Below, in pieces: positions 1-8,156 of a stretch of 64,000 nucleotides of DNA. The notes under the pieces were generated by a model. That model had not been told where the DNA came from. It saw only the letters and a list, made by a program, of their open reading frames with translations, and did no database searches. The translations under genes were made by a program, and so were the position numbers. The number at the start of each line of letters is the position of its first letter. Position 1 is the first letter of the stretch. The DNA is from Rhizobium leguminosarum. GTDB taxonomy: Bacteria; Pseudomonadota; Alphaproteobacteria; Rhizobiales; Rhizobiaceae. The stretch lies in the NCBI RefSeq assembly GCF_002953715.1, contig NZ_CP025017.1, positions 1 through 64,000 on the forward strand, written 5' to 3'.

Positions 1-1218
1 ATGCCGACCAAGGCCGCGATTGTTGAGAAAGCCAAGAGAGCGAGTCGAGTTTCGATCGACGAGACGATCGCGCAGGACTCGACGATGCTCAGCAGCCAAT
101 TGCAGGTGCTGTTCGAGCGGTTGTTTTCGCCCGATGCCCGCAAATCACTACGGCGGTTCAGCAGCACCGAGACTGCCAAGCTGCTCGGCGTTACCGACAG
201 CTATGTTCGCCACCTCGCCGCCCAGGTGGAAAGCATCAATCCGGAAAAGACGGCGGCCGGGCGACGGGTGTTCTCGCTTGAGGAAATCCATGCAATGCGC
301 CACCATCTCGGGCGCACCAAACCATCCTATCTGCCGATGCGCCGGCCGGGCGACCATCTCCAGGTGATCGCCGTCACCAATTTCAAAGGTGGCTCCGGCA
401 AAACGACGACATCCATCCACCTGGCGCAGTTCCTGGCTCTTCGCGGCTACCGTGTGCTCGCCGTCGACCTTGATCCGCAGGCCTCGATGTCGGCGATGCT
501 CGGATATCAGCCGGAATTCGACGTCGGCGAAAACGAGACGCTTTACGGTGCCATCAAATATGACGAAACGCGACGCGATGTAGCCGACATCGTCCGCCAG
601 ACCTATTTTCCGGGGCTCGATCTCATTCCCGGCAATCTCGAACTGCACGAGTTCGAGCACGACACTCCAAAGGCGCTTGCCGACACCAACCGCGACGACA
701 AGGACATGTTCTTCATGCGGGTCGGCAATGCGCTGCATTCGCTGGAGCAGAGCTACGATGTCGTCATTATCGATTGCCCGCCGACGCTCGGCTTCCTGAC
801 ACTGTCTGCTCTCTGCGCTGCCACCTCCGTCCTCATCACCGTCCATCCGCAGATGCTCGATGTGGCGTCGATGAACCAGTTCCTGACGATGACCTCCGAC
901 CTGCTGGCCGTCGTCAAGCAGGCAGGCGGCAATCTCGATTATGACTGGATGCGCTATCTGATCACCCGCTATGAGGCCAATGATGGACCGCAGGCGCAGA
1001 TCGTCGCCTTCCTGCGCAGTCTGTTCGGCGAGCGCGTGCTGACATCGATGATGGTCAAGTCGACAGCGGTCTCGGATGCGGGCCTGTCGAAGCAGACAAT
1101 CTACGAGGCGGGACGCGAGACGATGCATCGCCAGACCTATGACCGCGGGGTGGAATCCGTCGACAGCGTCAATGCCGAGGTCGAGCAACTCATTCGCAGT
1201 GCATGGAGCAGGACATGA
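1..1218 (+). CDS. repA: Plasmid partitioning ATPase RepA (ParA family)
   Basis: RepA is the ParA-type ATPase of repABC replicons; with RepB it segregates the replicon and represses the operon. The protein has 405 residues, normal for the family. An N-terminal helix-turn-helix region lies near residues 55-75 (ETAKLLGVTDSYVRHL). The deviant Walker A is KGGSGKTT at 129-136, Walker A' is VDLDPQ near 155-160, and Walker B is DVVIIDCPP near 255. The gene opens the window at base 1, so its promoter and any upstream parS are not visible; this suggests the source record was linearised at repA. The stop overlaps the repB start (ATGA). An internal ATG at codon 29 precedes the usual family N-terminus (LSSQLQVL), so the first 28 residues are less certain. 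Confidence 0.97.
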   Translation: MPTKAAIVEKAKRASRVSIDETIAQDSTMLSSQLQVLFERLFSPDARKSLRRFSSTETAKLLGVTDSYVRHLAAQVESINPEKTAAGRRVFSLEEIHAMRHHLGRTKPSYLPMRRPGDHLQVIAVTNFKGGSGKTTTSIHLAQFLALRGYRVLAVDLDPQASMSAMLGYQPEFDVGENETLYGAIKYDETRRDVADIVRQTYFPGLDLIPGNLELHEFEHDTPKALADTNRDDKDMFFMRVGNALHSLEQSYDVVIIDCPPTLGFLTLSALCAATSVLITVHPQMLDVASMNQFLTMTSDLLAVVKQAGGNLDYDWMRYLITRYEANDGPQAQIVAFLRSLFGERVLTSMMVKSTAVSDAGLSKQTIYEAGRETMHRQTYDRGVESVDSVNAEVEQLIRSAWSRT

Positions 1219-2204
1219 GCCCAAAAGGACGCGACATCCTGAAGAGCATGGTCGGTGCCGTCGAGCCGACACGGCCGGAGGTGCCAAGCGTGCAACAGCC
1301 GCATCGGCCATCGGGAGCGGTCAAGGCGATGAACCTGTCGCTTGGACGGCTGGGAGAGGAAGCAGCCGCCGCCAAGGCACTGCGCGAATCGCTGGCGTCC
1401 GGTGACAAGGTGCTGGAGATCGATCCGGCTGCCATCGAAATGTCCTTCATCCGCGACCGTATCCCGGTCGACAAGGATGCCGAGTTCGAGCGATTGAAGC
1501 AGTCCATCCAGGAAAGCGGACAGCAGGTTCCAATTCTGGTGCGGCCGGACCCGGCAAGGGCCGGGCACTACCAGGCCGCCTATGGCCACAGGCGGCTGCG
1601 AGCGGCAGCGGAGATCGGGATTCCTGTTAAGGCCGTCGTGCGAAAGCTCACAGATGAAGAGCTGATCCTCGCACAGGGTCAGGAAAATGGCCTCCGCGTC
1701 GACTTGAGTTTTATTGAGCGGGCACTGTTTGCACGCCGCATGGATGAACATGGCTTCAGCCGCGACATGATTGCAAAGGCGCTGGCGACAGACAAGCCGG
1801 AAACGTCAAGGCTGCTGCAGGTGGCTCAGACGATCGACCCCGAGATCATTCTTGCCATCGGGCCGGCCCCCAAGGTCGGCCGTCCACGTTGGCTGGCGTT
1901 TGCCGAGAAATTCAGGGAGACGGGCGGGCAGAAAAAAGCGCAGGCTACCATCAGTGCCGCTGGTTTCGCGATGTTGGAGACCAACAGCCGCTTCGACGTC
2001 ATCTGGAAGGCGGTGGAGGAGAAGAGTGCGCCGCAGCGGGCCGAGCAGACGCTCCGGACCCAAGGCGGCGCGCCGCTTGCTTTGGTGGCCCGCTCCGGCA
2101 AAACCTTTCGCATCACCGTCAAATCGGCGGCGTTTTCGGAATTCCTGACTCAGCGGTTGGTAGGCCTCGCCGCCGAGTTCGAAGAGGAAAATGTGGGAAA
2201 ATGA
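1215..2204 (+). CDS. repB: Plasmid partitioning protein RepB (ParB family)
   Basis: RepB is the centromere-binding ParB homologue that works with RepA on parS. The predicted protein has 329 residues. A ParB/Srx-like domain spans about 67-160 and includes the GHRR box at 124-127. A helix-turn-helix lies near 179-202 (FSRDMIAKALATDKPETSRL). The chosen start is the ATG at 1215, which overlaps the repA stop as ATGA and is preceded by GGAGCAGGA. An in-frame ATG at 1203 would add four residues but has a poorer ribosome site. A parS-like palindrome lies just after the stop, as in many repABC operons. Confidence 0.96.
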   Translation: MSPKGRDILKSMVGAVEPTRPEVPSVQQPHRPSGAVKAMNLSLGRLGEEAAAAKALRESLASGDKVLEIDPAAIEMSFIRDRIPVDKDAEFERLKQSIQESGQQVPILVRPDPARAGHYQAAYGHRRLRAAAEIGIPVKAVVRKLTDEELILAQGQENGLRVDLSFIERALFARRMDEHGFSRDMIAKALATDKPETSRLLQVAQTIDPEIILAIGPAPKVGRPRWLAFAEKFRETGGQKKAQATISAAGFAMLETNSRFDVIWKAVEEKSAPQRAEQTLRTQGGAPLALVARSGKTFRITVKSAAFSEFLTQRLVGLAAEFEEENVGK

Positions 2205-2217
2205 GGCAGTTAGACCG

Positions 2218-2233
2218 GTTGTCAGCTGACAAT
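2218..2233. promoter_or_regulatory. parS-like centromere site
   Basis: GTTGTCAGCTGACAAT has a perfect 14-bp palindromic core (TTGTCAGCTGACAA). It fits the repABC parS pattern GTTNNNNGCNNNNAAC at all but the last base. It sits 13 bp after the repB stop, a usual parS position. A near-identical core occurs at 31891-31904. Confidence 0.75.
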
Positions 2234-2257
2234 CCGGATAGGAGATAACGCGCAAAA

Positions 2258-2311
2258 GAAAAAAGCCCCCGAACGTCACCGTCACGGAAGCTTTCCTCGT
2301 AGTCTTGAACA
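2258..2311 (-). ncRNA. Antisense counter-transcribed RNA (ctRNA/incA) of repABC
   Basis: The repB-repC gap of repABC plasmids encodes a small antisense RNA that limits repC expression and sets incompatibility. Here the minus strand carries a promoter (-35 TTGACA at 2346-2341, 17-nt spacer, -10 GATTCT at 2323-2318). It would start near 2311. A rho-independent terminator follows about 50 nt downstream, with a nine-pair stem (arms 2285-2293 and 2263-2271, two G-U pairs) and a U run at 2264-2259. The predicted length of about 50-55 nt matches known ctRNAs. The ends are predictions. Confidence 0.75.
2259..2293 (-). terminator. Rho-independent terminator of the ctRNA
   Basis: Read on the minus strand, AAGCTTCCG pairs with CGGGGGCTT (nine pairs, two of them G-U) around a 13-nt loop, followed by six U. 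In ctRNAs this stem-loop also contacts the repC leader. Confidence 0.65.
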
Positions 2312-2317
2312 CCTCCG

Positions 2318-2346
2318 AGAATCGCACTTCCGAGAATCGCTGTCAA
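2318..2346 (-). promoter_or_regulatory. Promoter of the ctRNA
   Basis: On the minus strand TTGACA (2346-2341) and GATTCT (2323-2318) are separated by 17 nt. The element overlaps two copies of the 12-bp direct repeat TCCGAGAATCGC at 2314-2325 and 2329-2340. Confidence 0.6.
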
Positions 2347-2403
2347 GAGTTTTTGGCGCCGTTTTGGTGAGCGGATTTCTTTTGCCTCGTTGAGGTGGAA
2401 GAT

Positions 2404-3714
2404 ATGGAAACCGGAAGTGTGACGACGCCCTTCGGGCGGCGGTCGATGACGCTTGGCATGCTCGCAAGCCAGGTCATGGCCGGGGAGATCAAGCCGGATC
2501 AGTCGGTCGATAAGTGGAAATTGTTTCGCGCGCTGTGCGAAGCAAAGCCGCTGCTCGGCATCGGCGATCGGGCGCTTGCCGTGCTCAACGCTCTTTTGAG
2601 CTTTTATCCGAAGAATGAGCTGGCCCAGGGAAACGGTTTGATCGTCTTCCCGTCGAATATCCAGCTTTCGCTCAGAACGCATGGCATGGCCGAACAGACT
2701 GTGCGGCGTCATCTCGCCGCGCTCGTCGAGGCAGGTCTTCTGGTGCGCAAGGATAGCCCCAACGGCAAGCGTTACGTCCGCAGGGACAGGGCAGGGGAGG
2801 TCGACGAAGCGTTTGGCTTCTCGCTGGCGCCGCTGCTTGCGCGTGCCGAGGAGATCGAACAGCTCGCCGCCGCGGTGATGGCTGAGCGGCTGCATGTCCA
2901 GCGTCTGCGTGAACGCATCACCCTTTGCCGCCGTGACATTGCAAAACTGATCGAAGCGGCTGTTGAAGAAGAGATCCCTGGGGATTGGCAAGGCCTATAC
3001 CGTGAATTCAGGGACCTGATCGAAGGCCTGCCGCGATCGCCGACGACAGCGCACCTTGAACTGCTGCTGGATGAATTGACGGCCCTGCGCACAGATATTC
3101 TTAACCAGCTGGAAATTCGGGTTAAATCAACAAAACAGTGCGGCAATGCCGATTATATCGAGCGTCACATACAGAATTCAAACCCCGAATCCATCATTGA
3201 AGTTGAACCAAGCTTCGACACGAAGCAGGGCGCGATAGCTGAGCAAGACAACGACCGAGGGGCCGTGACGCCGGAGAAGGGGAGGGGTGAAGCCGCCCAT
3301 CCAAGCGGGCAGAAGAAGGAGGAAGAGCAAAGTCGACGGCCGGAGGTCCGCAATGACGGTGGCGGACTGAAATCCTTCCCACTCGGCCTGGTTCTGCAGG
3401 CCTGCCCGGAAATTTTTGCCTATGGGCCGGATGGCGTGATCCGCAACTGGCGCGATCTGATGGCCGCAGCCGTCATCGTTCGATCGATGCTGGGCGTCAG
3501 TCCGTCGGCCTACGAAGAGGCGGCCAATGTGATGGGTCCGGAAAACGCCGCGACGGTGATGGCATGCATCCTGGAGCGCGGCGGCCACATCAATTCGGCC
3601 GGTGGCTATCTTCGTGGGCTAACGCGGCGAAGCGAAAAGGGCGAATTCGCGATCGGCCCGATGCTGATGGCGCTCCTGCGGGCAAATGCGCCGGCCGGGC
3701 GGAAAGTTGGATAG
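2404..3714 (+). CDS. repC: Replication initiator RepC
   Basis: RepC is the initiator protein of repABC replicons and acts on an origin inside its own coding sequence. The predicted protein has 436 residues and the family-typical start METGSVTTPFGRR and MTLGMLASQ. An N-terminal winged-helix region (about 50-130, including MAEQTVRRHLAALVEAGLL) is followed by a variable, charged middle part and a conserved C-terminal domain (about 325-436). The ATG at 2404 is preceded by GAGGTGGA. A GTG at 2395 is also in frame but unlikely. Translation should be limited by the antisense RNA upstream. A toxin-antitoxin pair lies convergently 30 bp downstream. Confidence 0.96.
   Translation: METGSVTTPFGRRSMTLGMLASQVMAGEIKPDQSVDKWKLFRALCEAKPLLGIGDRALAVLNALLSFYPKNELAQGNGLIVFPSNIQLSLRTHGMAEQTVRRHLAALVEAGLLVRKDSPNGKRYVRRDRAGEVDEAFGFSLAPLLARAEEIEQLAAAVMAERLHVQRLRERITLCRRDIAKLIEAAVEEEIPGDWQGLYREFRDLIEGLPRSPTTAHLELLLDELTALRTDILNQLEIRVKSTKQCGNADYIERHIQNSNPESIIEVEPSFDTKQGAIAEQDNDRGAVTPEKGRGEAAHPSGQKKEEEQSRRPEVRNDGGGLKSFPLGLVLQACPEIFAYGPDGVIRNWRDLMAAAVIVRSMLGVSPSAYEEAANVMGPENAATVMACILERGGHINSAGGYLRGLTRRSEKGEFAIGPMLMALLRANAPAGRKVG
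3105..3215. other. Predicted origin of replication (AT-rich segment inside repC)
   Basis: In studied repABC plasmids the origin lies in an AT-rich part of repC. Within this otherwise GC-rich gene, about 3110-3210 is clearly AT-rich by eye, with runs such as TTAAATCAACAAAAC and ATACAGAATTCAAA. The position is an inference from family knowledge and base composition; no iterons were found. Confidence 0.4.
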
Positions 3715-3743
3715 TGTTCAACCTTCGTGTGGGCAGGGTGTGG

Positions 3744-4070
3744 CTAAGCGCGGATAAGCCTTCGCTCGAGAAAACTCTGCATGTCGCGACGTCCGTCTAC
3801 GACGCAGTAGACGACGACATCCGTGCCCAGGATCCGATAGATCATGCGCCACGGCTTATGATGCAGTTCGCGATATTCGGAAATTCCGATCCCCGCCAAC
3901 TCCTTCGGAATATTTCCGCGGGCGGGGAATTCTTCAAGCTCGGCGCAGGCACTCTCGATTTCCGTCAGGATGCGCTCTGCCGTCTCGGCGCCGTCGCGGC
4001 TAGCGATGAAGCGATAGAGATCCTCGATGTCGCGTTCCGCATCCTCAGCGAAAAGAACACGATATGGCAT
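3744..4070 (-). CDS. RelE/ParE-type toxin
   Basis: A 108-residue protein with the RelE/ParE superfamily pattern: an N-terminal strand YRVLFAEDAERDIEDLY, two helices, then PKELAGIGISEYREL, WRMIYRI and VVVYCVVDGRRDMQSFLERR. Members either cut ribosome-bound mRNA or poison gyrase; the sequence alone does not decide which. The start codon overlaps the stop of the antitoxin gene (TGATG), so the two are translationally coupled. Its position right behind repC suggests a plasmid-maintenance role. The gene converges on repC with only 29 bp between stops. Confidence 0.88.
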   Translation of the reverse strand: MPYRVLFAEDAERDIEDLYRFIASRDGAETAERILTEIESACAELEEFPARGNIPKELAGIGISEYRELHHKPWRMIYRILGTDVVVYCVVDGRRDMQSFLERRLIRA

Positions 4071-4351
4071 CAGGATCGGCTGTCCGCCAGACGTTTGCGG
4101 ATGTGCGCGAAGGATTCCGCAGCCGGGCGCAGTTTGCCCTCCTCGACCTGCCGGTTGGTGAGCGCCAGCACCTTCAGGAGCGCCAGCGTCTCCTGTGTTT
4201 CTTCGTATTGGCCGACGTCCTGAAGGATGGCTTTCGCCTCGCCGTGAAGCGTGATGACGACCGGCTGCGGGTTATCCTTCAGTGTCCGGATGATCTCCGG
4301 CGCGTGCGCCTTGAGATAGCTGATCGGCTTGACCTGTTCTGACAGCTTCAT
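4070..4351 (-). CDS. Phd/YefM-type antitoxin
   Basis: A 93-residue protein typical of the Phd/YefM fold: MKLSEQVKPISYLKAHAPEI, then TLKDNPQPVVITLHGEAKAILQ and a charged C-terminal tail that would wrap the toxin. The family binds DNA through the N-terminal dimer and neutralises RelE/ParE toxins through the C-terminus. The ATG at 4351 has GGAG eight bases upstream; longer in-frame starts up to 4426 would run through the operator and are rejected. It is the first gene of the pair, and a perfect inverted repeat upstream is the likely autoregulatory site. Confidence 0.87.
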   Translation of the reverse strand: MKLSEQVKPISYLKAHAPEIIRTLKDNPQPVVITLHGEAKAILQDVGQYEETQETLALLKVLALTNRQVEEGKLRPAAESFAHIRKRLADSRS

Positions 4352-4377
4352 GCGGTTACTCCATTTCGACCAGAATA

Positions 4378-4396
4378 TAGACCACAAAGTGGTCGA
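4378..4396. promoter_or_regulatory. Operator of the toxin-antitoxin operon
   Basis: GACCAC-AAA-GTGGTC is a perfect 6-bp inverted repeat (4380-4394), with one further matched AT pair on each side. It lies 29 bp upstream of the antitoxin start, as expected for Phd/YefM autoregulation. Confidence 0.6.
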
Positions 4397-4519
4397 TTGA
4401 AAGTAGCCTTTCGATGCCGGCGACACACATTCCCGGCATCCGATTTTCCATCTTGAGTGCGGCCGGTTTTTTTCACTCTGCGTGTTCGAAAGAGAATGCC
4501 ATTTCTTATAATGAAGTTT

Positions 4520-4544
4520 GTCTACTGATTTTATAGACTAAACT
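4520..4544 (+). promoter_or_regulatory. Candidate sulfur-regulon operator, site 1
   Basis: GTCTA-N9-TAGAC (4520-4538) lies inside the sequence ATTTTATAGACTAAACT, 34 bp upstream of the first monooxygenase gene. The same layout, ATCTA-N9-TAGAC, lies 33 bp upstream of the FMN reductase gene (14463-14481), and a related half-site lies upstream of tauA (20330-20346). A plausible -10 (TATAAT, 4507-4512) lies just upstream. The cognate regulator is not known. Confidence 0.5.
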
Positions 4545-4572
4545 TTGCAACCAAGGATCGGATCGTGGTGCC

Positions 4573-5565
4573 ATGACCTACCTCCTCAGTCTTCTCGACA
4601 AAAGCCCGATCGAACAGGGTCTAACGGCCGCGGATGCACTGCGAGCGACGGTAAAGATTGCCGCCCGGGCCGAGGAACTCGGTTATCACCGTTTCTGGGT
4701 CGCCGAGCATCATAATATTTCCAATCTGGCGAGCTCCGCGCCGGAGGCGCTGATCGCCTATCTTCTCGCCAGGACCTCGAGGATCCGCATCGGCTCCGGC
4801 GGCGTCATGCTGCAGCACTACAGCGCCTATAAGGTTGCCGAGACCTTCAATCTTCTGGCATCGCTTGCGCCCGGCCGCGTCGATCTCGGTGTCGGCAAGG
4901 CGCCGGGCGGATTTCCGCTCTCGACGCGCGCCCTGCAGCTTGCCGTCGATCCGGCCAGGAAGCCGGATTTCGCGAGCCAGCTTTCCGATCTCAACATCTA
5001 TCTCGCCGCCGACCCGAATTACGACGGGGCGCAGGCGACGCCTTTCCCGCCGACTGCGCCTGAGCGTTTCCTGCTGGGCGCCAGCGTCGAAAGCGCCGAG
5101 CTCGCTGCCGAGAAGGGCTGGGAACTTGTTTTCGCCGGTCATTTGAACGGCGATCCGGACAATCTGCGCAGGACCTTCGAGGCCTATGAGCGGGCGTCCG
5201 GCGGCAAGCGTCCGATCCTGGCGCTCGCAGCCTTCGCCGCCGAAAGCGAGGATTATGCCCGCGAGCGCGTCGGCAAGCTGCGCATCGTCAAGGTGTTCCT
5301 GCCAAACGGCCAGACCGTCAATGTCGGCAGCGAGGAGCAGGCGGCCGAATTTGCCCGCCAGGCCGGCGTCACCGATTACCGCATCGAGGAAAAGGTGCCG
5401 AGCGTGCTGCATGGCACGGCGGAACAGATCCGCAAGGAGCTGGACGAACTTCACCGCCGCTATGGGGTCAAGGAGTTCGTGCTGGACACGCCGGCGCTTT
5501 CGGTTGCCGAGCGCCTGGCTTCCATCGAGCTGCTCGCCAAGGAGCGGCTTTCCCTCGTCGCCTGA
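4573..5565 (+). CDS. Luciferase-like flavin monooxygenase (MsnO8/CmoO-like)
   Basis: A 330-residue protein of the bacterial-luciferase superfamily, close in pattern to the MsnO8 subgroup: an N-terminal SLLDKSPIEQG, then GYHRFWVAEHHN near residues 35-50, RIRIGSGGVMLQHYSAYKVAE near 73-95 and a GRVDLGVGKAPG segment near 110-122. Such enzymes use reduced FMN and O2, often on sulfur compounds. It heads a tight co-directional operon whose gene set resembles the Bacillus ytm/yxe loci, where the corresponding gene is ytmO (cmoO). A sulfur-type operator candidate lies 34 bp upstream. The exact substrate cannot be read from the sequence. Confidence 0.88.
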   Translation: MTYLLSLLDKSPIEQGLTAADALRATVKIAARAEELGYHRFWVAEHHNISNLASSAPEALIAYLLARTSRIRIGSGGVMLQHYSAYKVAETFNLLASLAPGRVDLGVGKAPGGFPLSTRALQLAVDPARKPDFASQLSDLNIYLAADPNYDGAQATPFPPTAPERFLLGASVESAELAAEKGWELVFAGHLNGDPDNLRRTFEAYERASGGKRPILALAAFAAESEDYARERVGKLRIVKVFLPNGQTVNVGSEEQAAEFARQAGVTDYRIEEKVPSVLHGTAEQIRKELDELHRRYGVKEFVLDTPALSVAERLASIELLAKERLSLVA

Positions 5566-5589
5566 CCGTTTCCAAGGAGGATTGATCCC

Positions 5590-6939
5590 ATGGCTCAAAA
5601 ACACGTCACGTTCGGCATCATGTTGCAGGGTCCCGGCGGTCACATGAATGCGTGGAAGCATCCAAGCGGACCGGCCGATGCCAGCGTCAATTTCGACTTC
5701 TTCGTCAAGACGGCGCGCAAGGCTGAGGCGGCCGGCATCGCTTTCGCCTTCGTTGCCGACGGGCTCTATATCAACGAGCAGTCCATTCCGCATTTCCTCA
5801 ATCGGTTCGAGCCGATCGCCATTCTCTCGGCGCTCGCCGCCTCGACCTCGAAAATCGGCCTCGTCGGCACGGTTTCGACCTCCTACAGCGATCCCTTCAC
5901 CATCGCCCGCCAGTTCGCCTCGATCGATCTCATCAGCGGCGGCAGGGCAGGGTGGAATGCAGTGACCTCGCCGCTCGAGGGTTCCGGCCGCAATTACAGC
6001 CGCGAACATCCCGAGCACGAACTGCGCTACGAGATCGCCGAGGATTATATCGATGCGATCAAAGGCCTGTGGGATTCCTGGGACGACGACGCCTTCGTCC
6101 GCAATCGTGAGACCGGCGTCTTTGTCGACAAGACAAAGATGCATCGCCTCAACCACAAGGGCCGCTTCTTCCGCGTTGAGGGACCGCTCAATATCGGCCG
6201 TTCCAAGCAGGGCCAACCCGTCGTTTTCCAGGCTGGCGCCTCGGATTCCGGCATCAGGCTCGCCGGCAAACATGCCGACGCGGTCTTCACCAATGGCGGG
6301 CCGTTCGAGGAGGCGCAGGCCTTCTACCGACAGCTCAAAGACAGCGTGATCGCCCATGGCCGCAGTGCCTCGGAAGTCGGTATCTATCCTGGTATCGGAC
6401 CGATCGTCGGAGCGACGCAGGAAGAGGCGGAAGCCAAGTATCAGGCGATCCGCAACCTCGTCACGACAGAGGAGGCACTGCTCTATCTCGGCCGCTTCTT
6501 CGATCATCATGATTTCAGCGTCTATCCGCTCGACGAGCCGTTCCCCGAACTCGGCGATATCGGCAGGAACAATTTCCGCGCCACCACCGACCGCATCAAG
6601 AAGACGGCGCGGGAGAAGGGCTTGACGCTCCGCCAGGTCGCGCTTGATTCCGCAACGGCGCGCACGGCCTTCATCGGCACGGCCAAGCATATCGCCGACG
6701 AAATCATCCGATGGGTGGACCATGGCGCCGCCGACGGCTTCATCCTCGGTTTCCCTGTCATCGCCGAGGGCTTCGATGATTTCTCCACATACGTTCTGCC
6801 GATCCTCACGGAGCGCGGCTATTTCGACCCGGTTCTGAAGGGCGAGACGCTGCGCGACCATCTGGGTCTGCCCTTCCGCGAAAGCCGCTATACGGCGGGC
6901 GCCGATCAGGTCGAACGCGGAAAGGCTGTCGGTGCCTGA
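5590..6939 (+). CDS. DmoA/NtaA-family FMN-dependent monooxygenase (CmoJ/YxeK-like)
   Basis: A 449-residue member of the NtaA/SnaA/DszA/DmoA family of two-component, FMNH2-using monooxygenases. Family hallmarks are the start FGIMLQGPGGHMNAWKHP, the FFVKTARKAEAAGIAFAFVAD segment, the conserved SGGRAGWNAVTSP motif near residues 117-129 and GQPVVFQAGAS near 216-226. In Bacillus the homologues CmoJ/YxeK oxidise N-acetyl-S-(2-succino)cysteine and release N-acetylcysteine. Here the gene sits between another monooxygenase and an M20 deacetylase, as expected for that route. A strong AAGGAGG lies before the ATG. Dimethyl sulfide or another thioether remains an alternative substrate. Confidence 0.9.
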   Translation: MAQKHVTFGIMLQGPGGHMNAWKHPSGPADASVNFDFFVKTARKAEAAGIAFAFVADGLYINEQSIPHFLNRFEPIAILSALAASTSKIGLVGTVSTSYSDPFTIARQFASIDLISGGRAGWNAVTSPLEGSGRNYSREHPEHELRYEIAEDYIDAIKGLWDSWDDDAFVRNRETGVFVDKTKMHRLNHKGRFFRVEGPLNIGRSKQGQPVVFQAGASDSGIRLAGKHADAVFTNGGPFEEAQAFYRQLKDSVIAHGRSASEVGIYPGIGPIVGATQEEAEAKYQAIRNLVTTEEALLYLGRFFDHHDFSVYPLDEPFPELGDIGRNNFRATTDRIKKTAREKGLTLRQVALDSATARTAFIGTAKHIADEIIRWVDHGAADGFILGFPVIAEGFDDFSTYVLPILTERGYFDPVLKGETLRDHLGLPFRESRYTAGADQVERGKAVGA

Positions 6940-6956
6940 AGCGCCGACGAACCGTC

Positions 6957-8156
6957 ATGAACATCATCGCTCAGAACCCACGCAGCAACGATCCGGTCGA
7001 CAAGGGCATCGCCGCCTATCTCGATGAGATCATCGCGCTTCGCCACGACCTGCATCAATATCCTGAGCTCGCGTTTCAGGAGCTCAGAACCAGCAAGCTT
7101 GTGGCATTCCACCTTTCCTCCTGGGGCTATGAGGTGGCGACGGGCATTGCCGGCACCGGCATCGTCGCCACCCTCGCGCGCGGCGAAGGCAAGAAGCAGA
7201 TCGGCATCCGCGCCGACATGGACGCGCTGCCGATCGAGGAGGCAACCGGGCTTGCCTATGCCAGCAGCAATCCTGGCGTCATGCATGCCTGCGGCCATGA
7301 CGGACATACGTCGATCCTGCTCGCCGCTGCCCGTTATCTCGCCGAAAGCGGCAATTTCAGCGGCACGTTGCGGCTGATCTTCCAGCCGGCCGAGGAAATC
7401 GGCGCTGGCGCCCGCAAGATGATCTCGGAAGGCCTGTTCGAACGTTTTCCTGTCGATGCGGTCTTCGGGCTGCACAATTGGCCGGGTGTGCCGACGGGCC
7501 AATTTGGCTTCGTCGCCGGCCCGGCCATGGCTTCGGTCGACAAGGCGATCATCAAGATCATCGGCAAGGGCGGCCATGGCGCCGAACCGCACCGGACCGT
7601 CGATCCGGTGCTCGCTTCGGCCTCCTTCATCACCGCGCTGCAGAGCGTCGTCTCGCGCAATGTCGATCCGCAGGAGATGGCGGTCGTCACCGTCGGCTCG
7701 ATCCATGCCGGCTCCGCCTCGAACGTCATCCCGGAAAGCGTCGAGATGCAGCTGACCATGCGGGCCTATAACGAGACGGTCCGCCAGCTGTTGCGAGAGC
7801 GCATTCCGGCACTTGCCCGCGCCCAGGCCGAAAGCTTCGGCGCCGAGGCGGATGTGAATTACCGCCTCGGCTTTCCGGCACTGATCAACCATGCGGCGGA
7901 GACGGCCTTTGCCCGCGACGTCGCCGATGACGCACTCGGCCCTGCGGCGATCGAGAAGGATTTCCGGCCGAGAACCGCGAGCGAGGATTTTGCCTTCATG
8001 CTGCAGGCAAATCCCGGGAGCTACCTCTTCGTCGGGAATGGCGACAGCGCTCCTCTCCACAGCGCCCACTATAATTTCAACGACGCGATCATCGCGCCGG
8101 CCGCCCGCTACTGGGTGCGGCTCGCCGAAACCTTCCTCACTGATGACAACGGGTGA
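6957..8156 (+). CDS. M20-family amidohydrolase / N-deacetylase (SndA-like)
   Basis: A 399-residue M20D peptidase-family hydrolase. The two-metal site residues are visible: HACGHDGHTS near 110-119, QPAEEIGAG near 142-150, and a late HSAHYNFND near 366-374. A dimerisation-domain motif GKGGHGAEPHRTVDP lies near 203-217. Relatives remove acyl groups from N-acyl amino acids, and SndA/SndB of Bacillus convert N-acetylcysteine to cysteine. The neighbouring acetyltransferase, monooxygenases and amino-acid-type ABC importer support an N-deacetylase role over a peptidase role. The stop overlaps the start of the acetyltransferase gene (TGATG). Confidence 0.9.
   Translation: MNIIAQNPRSNDPVDKGIAAYLDEIIALRHDLHQYPELAFQELRTSKLVAFHLSSWGYEVATGIAGTGIVATLARGEGKKQIGIRADMDALPIEEATGLAYASSNPGVMHACGHDGHTSILLAAARYLAESGNFSGTLRLIFQPAEEIGAGARKMISEGLFERFPVDAVFGLHNWPGVPTGQFGFVAGPAMASVDKAIIKIIGKGGHGAEPHRTVDPVLASASFITALQSVVSRNVDPQEMAVVTVGSIHAGSASNVIPESVEMQLTMRAYNETVRQLLRERIPALARAQAESFGAEADVNYRLGFPALINHAAETAFARDVADDALGPAAIEKDFRPRTASEDFAFMLQANPGSYLFVGNGDSAPLHSAHYNFNDAIIAPAARYWVRLAETFLTDDNG

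Noticed and set aside
148..1311. 387-codon minus-strand frame over repA
   Set aside because: Antisense to repA, with no recognisable domains and no ribosome site.
4621..6861. 746-codon open frame on the minus strand
   Set aside because: It lies wholly antisense to two well-supported monooxygenase genes; long antisense frames are expected in GC-rich coding DNA, and the translation shows no family motifs.
6906..8069. 387-codon minus-strand frame over the M20 gene
   Set aside because: Shadow of the M20 amidohydrolase gene, whose metal-site motifs are clear on the plus strand.
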